This document shows, piece after piece, positions 32,263-40,469 of a stretch of DNA of 64,000 bases. Location: assembly GCA_001899315.1 (NCBI GenBank), contig MOYA01000003.1, positions 334,369 to 398,368 of the forward strand, in the 5' to 3' direction. The stretch's first letter is position 1. The number at the start of each line of letters is the position of its first letter. The translations under genes and the position numbers were made by a program. The notes under the pieces were generated by a model. It was not told the origin of the DNA and did not search any database. It saw only the letters and a program-made list of their open reading frames with translations. Source of the DNA: Candidatus Obscuribacter phosphatis (lineage in GTDB: Bacteria; Cyanobacteriota; Vampirovibrionia; Obscuribacterales; Obscuribacteraceae).

Positions 32263-33336
32263 ATGAAAGGTCTAATATTGAGCGGCGGAAAAGGCACAAG
32301 AATGCGCCCGATCACCCATACAGCCGCCAAGCAGCTTCTACCCGTGGCCAACAAGCCTATTTTGTTCTACGGCATCGAAGCCCTCATAGATGCGGGCATC
32401 AAAGAAATAGGCATCATCATCAGCCCTGAAACAGGCAATGATGTCAAAGAATGTGTCGGCGACGGCAGCCGCTGGGGCATAAAAATTGATTACATTCTGC
32501 AGGCTGAGCCCCTCGGACTGGCCCACGCAGTCAAGACAGCCAGAGACTTTTTGAAAGATTCACCTTTTGTGATGTACCTGGGCGACAACCTGATCAAAGA
32601 CGGAGTAGGACCGCTGGTGGAGCGCTTCAAGCAAGGCGGCGCCGATGCCTTTATTTTGCTCAAAGAAGTAGCCAATCCCAGTTCTTTCGGCGTGGCGCTG
32701 CTTGATCCGGATGGTCGCATCAACTGCCTGGAAGAAAAGCCGGCCAAGCCAAAGAGCAATCTAGCCCTTGTTGGTGTTTATCTTTTCAACCCAAAAATCC
32801 ATGTCGCTATAGACCGCATCAAGCCCAGCAAAAGAGGCGAGCTTGAAATAACCGACGCCATTCAAGAATTGATCAATACCGGAAACCGCGTCGATAGCCA
32901 CATTCTTACTTCATGGTGGCTGGATACCGGGAAGAAAGACGACATGCTTGAAGCCAATCGCGTCGTGCTTGACGAAATGACCGATGTGGCTATGAACGGC
33001 GATATGGACGGGAGCTCGAGAGTTTCAGGGCGTGTACAAATCGGTAAGGGCAGCAAGCTAATCAACTGCACAGTGAGAGGCCCGGCTGTTATCGGCGAAA
33101 ACTGCCACCTGGAAAACAGCTATGTCGGTCCCTTCACCTCAATCGGCGACGGCGCCCGCGTCAGTCATGCCGAAATTGAACACTGCATCTTGCGCGAGAA
33201 GTGTCAGATCATGGAATTCCACGGACGCATTGCCGACAGCTTGATTGGTGTAAACGTGGAGCTGACCCGCTCGAACAACAAGCCACATGCATTTCGCCTC
33301 ATGATCGGCGACGACTCTAAAGTAGAAGTAGTCTAG
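32263..33336 (+). CDS. rfbA: Glucose-1-phosphate thymidylyltransferase, long form
   Basis: Makes dTDP-glucose from glucose-1-phosphate and dTTP, the first step to dTDP-L-rhamnose. The nucleotidyltransferase domain (about 1-240) has LSGGKGTRMRPITHTAAKQLLPVANKP, YLGDNLI with the metal Asp, FGVALLDPDGRI and EEKPAKPKSNLALVGVYLF. A C-terminal left-handed beta-helix (about 245-355) is made of hexapeptide-type repeats, for example RVQIGKGSKLINCTVRGPAVIG. The 357-residue length and added helix domain match the long RmlA form rather than the 290-residue enteric enzyme. AAGGAGAG at 32251-32258 precedes the ATG. It is in an operon with the sugar transferase before and rfbB, rfbD and rfbC after. Confidence 0.92.
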   Translation: MKGLILSGGKGTRMRPITHTAAKQLLPVANKPILFYGIEALIDAGIKEIGIIISPETGNDVKECVGDGSRWGIKIDYILQAEPLGLAHAVKTARDFLKDSPFVMYLGDNLIKDGVGPLVERFKQGGADAFILLKEVANPSSFGVALLDPDGRINCLEEKPAKPKSNLALVGVYLFNPKIHVAIDRIKPSKRGELEITDAIQELINTGNRVDSHILTSWWLDTGKKDDMLEANRVVLDEMTDVAMNGDMDGSSRVSGRVQIGKGSKLINCTVRGPAVIGENCHLENSYVGPFTSIGDGARVSHAEIEHCILREKCQIMEFHGRIADSLIGVNVELTRSNNKPHAFRLMIGDDSKVEVV

Positions 33337-33368
33337 AGAGCGCACCGCTAAGTTAAATAATTCTGAGC

Positions 33369-33396
33369 AATTTAAGGCGCTATAACGCCTTAAATT
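33369..33396 (+). terminator. Hairpin between rfbA and rfbB
   Basis: AATTTAAGGCG (33369-33379) pairs perfectly with CGCCTTAAATT (33386-33396), an 11-bp stem with a CTATAA loop. The following ACCCCTTTTCGC has only four Ts. It may be a weak terminator or an RNA-processing/stability stem that lowers expression of rfbB-D-C relative to rfbA. Confidence 0.5.
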
Positions 33397-33484
33397 ACCC
33401 CTTTTCGCTTGATCAGAAGCACCTTTCAAGTGGAAAATTGCATATCTGTAGAAGACCCGTATTTTGAATCACGAGGAAATTTCG

Positions 33485-34546
33485 ATGAGACTTCTCATTA
33501 CCGGCGGATTGGGCTTTATCGGCAGCAATCTTGTTAGATACCTGCTTGAGACCCATCCCGACTATGAAATCATCAATCTCGACGCCGAGACCTATGCCGG
33601 TCACAGAGAAAATCTGGCCGACGTAGACAAAAATCCCAAGTATAAACTGGTCGTCGGTCGCGTCGAAGACGAGAAGCTGGTAGATGAAATAGTCTCAGGC
33701 AAAAAGTTCGGAGCCATCGACGGCATAATCAACTTGGCTGCTGAAAGCCATGTCGACCGCTCGATCTCAGACCCCTTTGTTTTTGTGAAGAGCAATGTCA
33801 TGGGTACCCATGTGCTGCTCGACGCCGCCTTCAGACATGGTCTGAAAGCCGGTGCCAGCCAGCCCTACAAGCCGGAAGATTACAAAATCAAATATGTCCA
33901 AGTCTCGACAGACGAAGTTTATGGCTCACTGGGACCGGAAGGTCTCTTCACCGAAGAAACACCGCTGCAACCAAATAGCCCTTATTCAGCCAGTAAAGCA
34001 TCGGCCGACATGCTCTGCCGCGCTTACTTCCATACCTACGGTATGCCCACTGTAATCACCCGTTGTTCCAACAACTACGGTCCCTATCAGCATCCCGAAA
34101 AACTCATCCCTCTTTTCATCACCAATCTGCTCAAAGGTGAGAAAGTACCGGTTTATGGCGACGGACTCAACGTCAGAGATTGGCTGCAAGTGGAAGACCA
34201 CTGTTCAGCCATCGATCTAGCCTTCCACAAAGGCGTTCCCGGCGAAGTCTACAACGTGGGCGGTCACAATGAGCGCACCAATATGTACATCACCAAGCTG
34301 ATCATTTCTGAACTGGGCAAAGGCGAAGAGATGATCAAATACGTACAAGACAGACTTGGTCACGATCGTCGTTATGCCATAGACTCCAGCAAAATTCAAA
34401 AAGAACTGGGCTGGAAACCGAAGCATACATTCGAAACCGGTATCAGAGCCACTATCAAGTGGTACACCGAGAACACCGAGTGGGTAAAAACAGTAAGCAC
34501 TCCTCATAAAGAAGCAGAGCGCGAACTGGCAAAGGCAACACACTAA
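33485..34546 (+). CDS. rfbB: dTDP-glucose 4,6-dehydratase
   Basis: Converts dTDP-glucose to dTDP-4-keto-6-deoxyglucose with bound NAD. The 353-residue protein starts MRLLITGGLGFIGSNLVRYL. It has NLAAESHVDRSI, the catalytic STDEVYGSLG and the pair Tyr167/Lys171 in PYSASKASAD. RCSNNYGPYQHPEKLIP, RDWLQVEDHC and YNVGGHNERTN are further RfbB signatures. GAGGA at 33473-33477 fixes the ATG at 33485. It is separated from rfbA by 148 bp containing a hairpin; rfbD follows 14 bp after its stop. Confidence 0.94.
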   Translation: MRLLITGGLGFIGSNLVRYLLETHPDYEIINLDAETYAGHRENLADVDKNPKYKLVVGRVEDEKLVDEIVSGKKFGAIDGIINLAAESHVDRSISDPFVFVKSNVMGTHVLLDAAFRHGLKAGASQPYKPEDYKIKYVQVSTDEVYGSLGPEGLFTEETPLQPNSPYSASKASADMLCRAYFHTYGMPTVITRCSNNYGPYQHPEKLIPLFITNLLKGEKVPVYGDGLNVRDWLQVEDHCSAIDLAFHKGVPGEVYNVGGHNERTNMYITKLIISELGKGEEMIKYVQDRLGHDRRYAIDSSKIQKELGWKPKHTFETGIRATIKWYTENTEWVKTVSTPHKEAERELAKATH

Positions 34547-34560
34547 ATTAGGCGCAGCAA

Positions 34561-35442
34561 GTGACTGAAGATCTGAACCGACAAAAAATCCTTGTCACCG
34601 GTGCTGGTGGCATGTTGGGCAGAGCCCTCGCCCCCTGTCTCCAAAAAAGGGGACATGAAGTCGTAGCCCTGCCCAAAGAAGACCTAGACGTCACAAGCTA
34701 TACCCAGGTAGCCGGTACTCTCAAGAGTGTTAAACCCGAGCTGGTGATTCACTGTGCAGCCTATACCAAGGTAGACCAGGCCGAGTCTGAACCCGGCCTG
34801 GCTTACTTGATTAATGGCTATGGCAGCGAAAACATAGCCCTTGCCGCTCAAGCTCAAGATATCCCGGTTGTCTACATTAGTTCAGACTATGTTTTTGATG
34901 GCGAGCAAACCAGCCCCTACACCACTTGGGACAAAACTCGCCCGCTTTCTATCTATGGCAAGTCTAAACTAGCCGGTGAAGAAGCCATTCAAAGACATCT
35001 GCGCAAGTTTTATATTGTCAGAACCAGCTGGCTTTATGGACCAAACGGACCAAACTTTGTAGATACAATCAGCCGCATGGCCAAAGAAGGCAAGCCGCTA
35101 AAAGTGGTCTGCGACCAGATTGGCACTCCCACCTGCACCCTTACACTTTCAGAATATCTTGCCGATCTAATCGCCACCGGCAGATATGGTGTTTATCACG
35201 CCACCGACGAGGGCGTTACCAATTGGTACGAATTCGCCAAAGAGATTGTCAAAGACCTGAAAGTAGAAGTCTCTCCCATTGAAACAAAAGATTTCCCAAG
35301 ACCGGCAACCAGACCCAAATATTCAGTGCTTGACAAAACCACTCTGGTGCACACAATCGGCAAAGAGTTAACACCCTGGAAAAAGGCTCTTGCTGATTAT
35401 CTCGCCTCAGTAAGAGAGGCGCAGAAAGCAGCCAGTCACTAA
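34561..35442 (+). CDS. rfbD: dTDP-4-dehydrorhamnose reductase
   Basis: Reduces dTDP-4-dehydro-L-rhamnose to dTDP-L-rhamnose with NAD(P)H. A 293-residue short-chain dehydrogenase with a GTG start. It has ILVTGAGGMLGRALAP (about 9-25), HCAAYTKVDQAESEP, YISSDYVFDGEQTSPY, the active-site YGKSKLAGE and VRTSWLYGPNGPNFV. Gene order puts it before rfbC, a common variation. It begins 14 bp after rfbB, consistent with one transcript. Confidence 0.93.
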   Translation: MTEDLNRQKILVTGAGGMLGRALAPCLQKRGHEVVALPKEDLDVTSYTQVAGTLKSVKPELVIHCAAYTKVDQAESEPGLAYLINGYGSENIALAAQAQDIPVVYISSDYVFDGEQTSPYTTWDKTRPLSIYGKSKLAGEEAIQRHLRKFYIVRTSWLYGPNGPNFVDTISRMAKEGKPLKVVCDQIGTPTCTLTLSEYLADLIATGRYGVYHATDEGVTNWYEFAKEIVKDLKVEVSPIETKDFPRPATRPKYSVLDKTTLVHTIGKELTPWKKALADYLASVREAQKAASH

Positions 35443-35494
35443 TGTTATAATTGCCTAGTCATAGTAGCCGCCAACACATTAACAGTCGATAATT

Positions 35495-36055
35495 ATGCTC
35501 ATGTTGAAACCCTTAACACACGAAGCCATCGGAGAAGAGTACAACAAAGAACTCTCCGTGCAAGATTATTCAAAAAAGACAGTCATTGACGGTGTAAAAA
35601 TCATTACCCTCAATATGTTTGTCGATGATGGCGGCTCGCTGGCTGAAATCGTGCGCTTCGACGACAATGGCAATTTGCAAATTTTGCCCGACTTCAAAGT
35701 GAAGCAATCGACTTATTCACAAATGTTGCCCGGCACAATCAAAGCTTTTCACCTGCATTACAATCAAGAAGATGTCTGGTTCATCATGCCTTACGACCGT
35801 CTTCTCATCGGTCTCTTTGATGCCAGAAAAGATTCACCCACCTACAATCAAACCATGCGTTTCGTACTGGGTGCCGGACGAGCCCAAGCTCTCTATATTC
35901 CCCGCGGCGTCGCCCACGGGCTAGCTAATCCCTGGCAAAATCCAGCCAATATGATCTATTTCGTCAATCAGTGCTTCGATCCAAATGAGCCTGATGAGAG
36001 AAGATTGCCCTGGGATATCCTCGGCGAAGATTTCTGGCAGATTCGCAAAGGCTAG
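35495..36055 (+). CDS. rfbC: dTDP-4-dehydrorhamnose 3,5-epimerase family protein
   Basis: A 186-residue cupin that would epimerise C3 and C5 of the 4-keto sugar. The jelly-roll core shows KAFHLHYNQED, where His86 matches the catalytic His of RmlC. DRLLIGLFDARKDSPTYNQ and ALYIPRGVAHGLANP also match the RmlC pattern. It is more divergent than the other three rfb products (KAFHLH replaces the usual RGLHxQ), so the exact stereochemistry is inferred from the operon. The start may be ATG 35495 or ATG 35501. Its last 92 bp overlap the 3' end of a convergent membrane-protein gene. Confidence 0.82.
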   Translation: MLMLKPLTHEAIGEEYNKELSVQDYSKKTVIDGVKIITLNMFVDDGGSLAEIVRFDDNGNLQILPDFKVKQSTYSQMLPGTIKAFHLHYNQEDVWFIMPYDRLLIGLFDARKDSPTYNQTMRFVLGAGRAQALYIPRGVAHGLANPWQNPANMIYFVNQCFDPNEPDERRLPWDILGEDFWQIRKG

Positions 36056-37133
36056 ACAAAGCAGAGAAATTTTTGAAAGAGCGATTTTGTAATCGCTCTT
36101 TCTTCTTTTTCCAAATATGCCCGTCTAAATGAAAATGCCAGAGCTGAAAGATGACAAAGAGAGCGGCAATAACTTTCCAACCGCTGCCCAAAAAGATGAG
36201 CCAAGGCAAGCCATAAAGAAACAAGACCAAGAGCAAACTGACCGGATAAAAGAAGCTGCTGTAGTCTTTCAGTGACTCTCTCAAGTTCTCTTTGAGCCTC
36301 TCGTTGACCACGATTAGATACTGCAAGCCATGAAAGAAGGATGGCACAAAGAGCCATAGTTCCTTGACGCACCAGATAGGCAGCAAAAAGAAAGCCAGCC
36401 CGCTAGATAGTAAGAGTATGGCAATCCAGGGTACCCTGTTAACCTTTCGCCCAAGCCCAAACAAGAGTCGACTGCAATAGCAAAAAGCGAAGACGCTCAC
36501 AAGTAAGCGCAAAATATCGACAAAGCTCTCGCTAAAGAGAGCCCAGGCTGGCAATTCTTGAAAAAGGAAGGTCTGCCCGGCCTGCTGACCAGACGACAAA
36601 AGAAAAGCCACCCAGTAAAAGGCGGTTGTATGAAAGAGAAAATCCAACTGCCTGCGCCCGGTACTATCTAGAGGAAAGCCGCCTCTTCGGCAATAAATGA
36701 GGAAGATACCCTTGATTTGGAAGAGGAAGTGATAAGGCACGAGCAAAAGATAATACTTGCAAAGCACCGCTATTAGTGGCAGCCTCAGCCAAACATCAAG
36801 CGATAGAATTATGGCGGCTAAGATGATTAAAGCGAAAAGCGAGCCCAGTCCCGGCTTACAAGAAGAACAAAGCGAAGACTTAAAACTAGAGTTCTTGCTA
36901 TTAAAAATTTCGACCGCTTCCAAGACCGGAGTGGCGAGAGAATGGCAAGCCGAAAAGAAGATAGCTCCGAGGGCTGAGATCTGGTAAAGAAGCTGCATTT
37001 GGTGGCTATTGCTTGTTTGAGAGCTTACAGAAAGCGTCATAGCAAATAAGATCCAGACGGCACCGCCGCAGACAAAAAGAGAGTCGAATAGAGGCGAAAC
37101 AAAATATGGTCTCATTTCTTTCTCATTGATCAT
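35964..37133 (-). CDS. Polytopic membrane protein, unknown function
   Basis: A 389-residue protein with about eight or nine hydrophobic helices. Conserved-looking polar residues sit in or near helices (SACHSLATPVLEAVEIF, KYYLLLVPYHFLFQIKG, SFFHGLQYLIVVNERLK, LWHFHLDGHIWK). The final HFHLDGHIWK motif recalls a family of uncharacterised bacterial membrane proteins ending in HYxxDGxIWK; I know of no function for them. The last 35 residues run antisense into the rfbC coding end (92 bp overlap) and may be a non-conserved tail. The ATG overlaps the stop of the upstream 96-residue gene (ATGA), so the two are coupled. Confidence 0.78.
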   Translation of the reverse strand: MINEKEMRPYFVSPLFDSLFVCGGAVWILFAMTLSVSSQTSNSHQMQLLYQISALGAIFFSACHSLATPVLEAVEIFNSKNSSFKSSLCSSCKPGLGSLFALIILAAIILSLDVWLRLPLIAVLCKYYLLLVPYHFLFQIKGIFLIYCRRGGFPLDSTGRRQLDFLFHTTAFYWVAFLLSSGQQAGQTFLFQELPAWALFSESFVDILRLLVSVFAFCYCSRLLFGLGRKVNRVPWIAILLLSSGLAFFLLPIWCVKELWLFVPSFFHGLQYLIVVNERLKENLRESLKDYSSFFYPVSLLLVLFLYGLPWLIFLGSGWKVIAALFVIFQLWHFHLDGHIWKKKKERLQNRSFKNFSALSSLCESARNLRRGYPRAIFSHQAHLDRSTD

Positions 37134-37420
37134 TTACTATCCAAAACGGCAGCCAAAGCCCAATTTACTAAAACAGGCACGAAGAAAGCGAGGGTGAGCA
37201 AGCCGCCGCCAAGAGCGCAGCCATTCTTGTGGAGAGCTTGGGGAAGCAGTTGCTTGCCCATTTTTTTATAGAAGTAGATGCCGGAGAATAAGAAGAAAAA
37301 CCCACCAAGCAGGAGCCCAATCTGCAATGTGCTGGTAAAAATATTGAGAAAAGCCTCAAGACAAGCAAGCATATTGACCCTAAATGCGGTGCTGCTACCC
37401 TGAACCACAAGCTCGTCCAT
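37130..37420 (-). CDS. Small two-helix membrane protein, unknown function
   Basis: A 96-residue protein with hydrophobic helices at about 28-50 (FTSTLQIGLLLGGFFFLFSGIYF) and 68-90 (CALGGGLLTLAFFVPVLVNW), joined by a basic loop. A strong ribosome site, GAGGAGGT, lies six bases before the ATG on the minus strand. Its stop overlaps the start of the downstream membrane-protein gene by four bases, so they probably form a two-gene unit. No family is recognised. Confidence 0.7.
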   Translation of the reverse strand: MDELVVQGSSTAFRVNMLACLEAFLNIFTSTLQIGLLLGGFFFLFSGIYFYKKMGKQLLPQALHKNGCALGGGLLTLAFFVPVLVNWALAAVLDSK

Positions 37421-37546
37421 GGCAGACCTCCTCTATATAAAAGTAGTAAGTGCAGACAGCTTATGCTTTGACAAGGATCAAGAACAGGTTGAAAACCCTA
37501 TGGTGCGCTCGCCCAAAAGACTAGTTTCGAACTGACTAAAGAGCCT

Positions 37547-38479
37547 TCAAGCTCTTCTAGCAGTATTTATGAGCCAAACAGTAAAAAGTACAGTCAGACC
37601 AGAAAGTAATACTCTGGGTGTGAAAGCCTCGCCGTTCCAGAGCCAGCCCAGAAAGACAGCCACTATCGGATTGACATAGGCATAGGTAGCCACTCTTGAT
37701 GGGGTCACATTCTGCAAGAGATAAACATAAGCAGAGAAAGCAACAATCGAGCCAAACACCGCTAAATAGGCGAGAGCCAGCCAAGCTTCGCCCTTGGCGT
37801 TTGCTAGAGCCGACCAACTATGACCACTTTCGCCGGTAAGACAAGAGAGCAAGAAAAGAATGAGGCCGGCAGCAAGCATCTGCATACCCACTGAATAGAC
37901 CTGGGAAGGATGATTGACTGCCTTACGAGTATAGATAGCCCCGCAGGCCGAACCAAAGGCACCGACAAGCACACAAGCGGCGCCGAATAAGTCGACCTGG
38001 CCGTCCTTATCTAAACTATCGAGATCTAGCAAAAGAGAAAGCCCGACAATACCCATAAAGAGACCCAACCAAGTCTTACCGGAGGGTCGCTTGCCCGAGA
38101 AAAGCCATTGCAAAAGCACAATATAGATTGGCACCGATGTCACTAAAAGCGACACCAGACCGGTGGCTACGGTCTTTTCAGCAAGCGCGACACCGGTACT
38201 ACCAAAGACCAAAAGCAGGGTGCCCAAAATTGTGGCTGAAACAAGCTCTTTCATTTGGGGCGGTCTTTCACCACGAAATATAGCCACTAAACACATCAGC
38301 AAACCGGCAAAAGTAAAACGGATGCCGCCCATGAAGAAAGGCTGAAAAGACTGAAGGGCGAACTTGATAGCTATATAGGTCGAACCCCAGATAATGTAGA
38401 CCAGAGCAAAAGAAAGCAAGATCTTGAAAGAATCTACCTTATCTTCTTTCTTGAACAGAGAGTGGTCCGGGGCTTCCAT
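37547..38479 (-). CDS. EamA/DMT-family transporter
   Basis: A 310-residue inner-membrane exporter-type protein with ten predicted helices in two EamA repeats. Repeat one contains FALVYIIWGSTYIAIKFALQSFQPFFMGGIRF and repeat two ends with PSRVATYAYVNPIVAVFLGWLWNGE, both classic RhaT/YedA/EamA signatures. Members export metabolites or amino acids; the substrate cannot be told here. It stands alone, divergent from the thioredoxin-like lipoprotein gene with about 100 bp between. Confidence 0.9.
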   Translation of the reverse strand: MEAPDHSLFKKEDKVDSFKILLSFALVYIIWGSTYIAIKFALQSFQPFFMGGIRFTFAGLLMCLVAIFRGERPPQMKELVSATILGTLLLVFGSTGVALAEKTVATGLVSLLVTSVPIYIVLLQWLFSGKRPSGKTWLGLFMGIVGLSLLLDLDSLDKDGQVDLFGAACVLVGAFGSACGAIYTRKAVNHPSQVYSVGMQMLAAGLILFLLSCLTGESGHSWSALANAKGEAWLALAYLAVFGSIVAFSAYVYLLQNVTPSRVATYAYVNPIVAVFLGWLWNGEAFTPRVLLSGLTVLFTVWLINTARRA

Positions 38480-38579
38480 AAAAACCTAAAATTTGCCAAA
38501 GGCGGGAATAAATGCGGCACGAAAGACGTTCTAATAAGCATACTCTATGAAGAAGAGAAGAAAAGTGCGGAGAAAACAT

Positions 38580-39032
38580 ATGATGCAAGTATTTAGCAAA
38601 GCCGGTCTGACTGCGGCACTTACTATTGCCACCGCCATTCTTTCTTTATCTGCCTGCAGTCACAGCCCTGAAAAGCAGGCGGCAAGCTCTGCCGAGGCCA
38701 ATATAGAAGCAATCTCTATAGAAAAAACTAACGACGAGACTTTCAAGAAAGACGTACTAATGTCTAAAGAACCAGTGGTAGTAGACTTTTATGCCGACTG
38801 GTGTCAGCCCTGCAAGATGATGGAACCAGTGGTGGAATCGCTGGCCGGCGAGTATAAAGGCAAGGTCAAATTCTATAAACTCAATATAGACGAAAGCCCG
38901 ATCACCACAGGGCTATGCGGCATCGGTCCCATTCCTACCTTAGCAGTTTTCAAAAACGGTGAACTGGTAGGCGGCAATGTGGGCATGGCGCCCCGCTCTC
39001 ACTTAAAGATGGTTTTAGAGAAATTTCTCTAA
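38580..39032 (+). CDS. Thioredoxin-fold lipoprotein
   Basis: About 150 residues. A lipoprotein signal peptide ends LSAC (acylated Cys at 26 from this start). A Pro/Ser-rich linker leads to a thioredoxin domain with DFYADWCQPCK (active-site CxxC) and cis-Pro in GPIPTLAVFKNGE. It is probably tethered to the outer face of the inner membrane or the periplasmic side of the outer membrane, acting in disulfide exchange. GGAGA at 38569-38573 fits the ATG at 38580. An in-frame ATG at 38547 would add a very basic 11-residue leader (MKKRRKVRRKH) but has no ribosome site. The CQPC dipeptide differs from CGPC of cytosolic thioredoxin. Confidence 0.87.
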   Translation: MMQVFSKAGLTAALTIATAILSLSACSHSPEKQAASSAEANIEAISIEKTNDETFKKDVLMSKEPVVVDFYADWCQPCKMMEPVVESLAGEYKGKVKFYKLNIDESPITTGLCGIGPIPTLAVFKNGELVGGNVGMAPRSHLKMVLEKFL

Positions 39033-39033
39033 A
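39014..39033. repeat. 20-bp perfect palindrome over the thioredoxin stop codon
   Basis: TTTAGAGAAA (39014-39023) is followed directly by its exact complement TTTCTCTAAA (39024-39033), spanning the last codons and the TAA stop. It lies between convergent genes and could act as a weak AT-rich bidirectional terminator. No T-run follows. Confidence 0.4.
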
Positions 39034-39049
39034 TCAATAAACCGATGCT

Positions 39050-40360
39050 CTAAATATAAGCGGCATCGGCCACGGCATCTGCAACCCGTTGATGCACCTC
39101 GCGATCGAGGATGCTGGGGACGATATTATCGAGCTTGGTCTGACGACAGATAGCATGGGCGGCCGCCAACTTCATGGCATCGGTAAAACGCTCTGAATGC
39201 GCTTTGAGTGCCCCCTTGAAGAGACCGGGGAAAGATAGTGCATTGTTGATGGTGCGGCCATCGGCAGCAAAGAGCGCCCCTTGAGCCATAGCCACTTCGG
39301 GCAAGATCTCAGGGTCAGGATTAGACAAAGCCAAAATGACCTGACCTTTCTTGACCATCTCGGGCTTGATTAGACCGGGCACACCGGTGGTGGTCACCAC
39401 CACGTCGCAGTCGGACATAATTTCTTTGAGGCTGACGGCTTTGCCACCCAATGTCTCTAGCCTGGAAGCGGCATCAGCTCTGAGGTCGGTGCCAAAGACA
39501 TGTTGAACGCCGTAAGAGAGCAAAAGCTGAGCGATGCCGGAACCGGCAGCGCCAAGCCCGATGATGCCGACAGAGCAGAGGGGCAGCTCTAGACCGTTGC
39601 GCATCGCTATGGTCATCAGTGCAGACAGAACAACCACGGCTGTGGCATGCTGATCATCATGCAAAACCGGCACATTTAGCTCGTTCTGCAAACGTCTTTC
39701 AATTTCAAAACATTCGGGAGCGGCAATGTCCTCCAGGTGAATAGCACCAAATGTAGGGGCAATTGCTTTGACTGTTTCAACCACAGTATCGATATCGGTA
39801 CTATCGATGAGAATCGGTACCCCACTGACCCCGACCAGCTGCTCATAAAGTACCGACTTGCCTTCCATGACCGGCATGCCGGCCACCGGACCAATATTGC
39901 CCAGACCCAGAATAGCAGTGCCGTTTGTCACGACCGCCACCGAATTACCGATACAGGTGTAGGAGCGGCTGTAAGCAGGCTCGCGCTGAATGAGCTTACA
40001 AATTTGGGCGACGCCGGGGGTATAAATCTTGCGCATCTGCGCGATACTATCTAAAGGAAAGCGGCTCTTCACCGCTATTTTGCCACCCTCGTGGGCCTGC
40101 TCCACCGGATCTAGAACCGACTCCAGACTGACGTCTTCTAAGGAAGAAAGACCGGCAATGACAGCGGCTAAATGCTCTTGATTGGTGAACTGTAAACTGA
40201 TTTCTCTAATTAGAAAGTCTGGTCCTTGGGCAACAATGTGGATCTCGCCTATGTTGGCGCCCAACTCACCCAATTTGGTGGCCAATCGTCCCAGATAGCC
40301 CGGCTTATCGAGTACCCTAATGCGAAACACGCGCAAAAGTCGCTGCTCAGCTTTTATCAC
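39050..40360 (-). CDS. NAD(P)-dependent malic enzyme with N-terminal ACT domain
   Basis: Decarboxylates malate to pyruvate. From the GTG at 40360 (AAGGA seven bases before it) it has 436 residues. The open frame extends 82 codons further upstream into the next gene, but that part looks non-coding. An ACT domain (about 9-75, [31 protein letters not shown]) is followed by the malic core. The core has [20 protein letters not shown] with the catalytic Tyr, the metal-binding [14 protein letters not shown] and [15 protein letters not shown]. The Rossmann loop is [17 protein letters not shown]. Fused ACT domains usually bind an amino acid, so allosteric control is likely. Confidence 0.9.
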   Translation of the reverse strand: MIKAEQRLLRVFRIRVLDKPGYLGRLATKLGELGANIGEIHIVAQGPDFLIREISLQFTNQEHLAAVIAGLSSLEDVSLESVLDPVEQAHEGGKIAVKSRFPLDSIAQMRKIYTPGVAQICKLIQREPAYSRSYTCIGNSVAVVTNGTAILGLGNIGPVAGMPVMEGKSVLYEQLVGVSGVPILIDSTDIDTVVETVKAIAPTFGAIHLEDIAAPECFEIERRLQNELNVPVLHDDQHATAVVVLSALMTIAMRNGLELPLCSVGIIGLGAAGSGIAQLLLSYGVQHVFGTDLRADAASRLETLGGKAVSLKEIMSDCDVVVTTTGVPGLIKPEMVKKGQVILALSNPDPEILPEVAMAQGALFAADGRTINNALSFPGLFKGALKAHSERFTDAMKLAAAHAICRQTKLDNIVPSILDREVHQRVADAVADAAYI

Positions 40361-40469
40361 TTCTAGTTCCTTACGGTGACGCTCAATGAGCTTACTTGTG
40401 AAAGGACCGAATTTTAAGCCTGTCTGAACAAATGTGACAGTTGTATACTCGATATTTACTTCAAAAACT

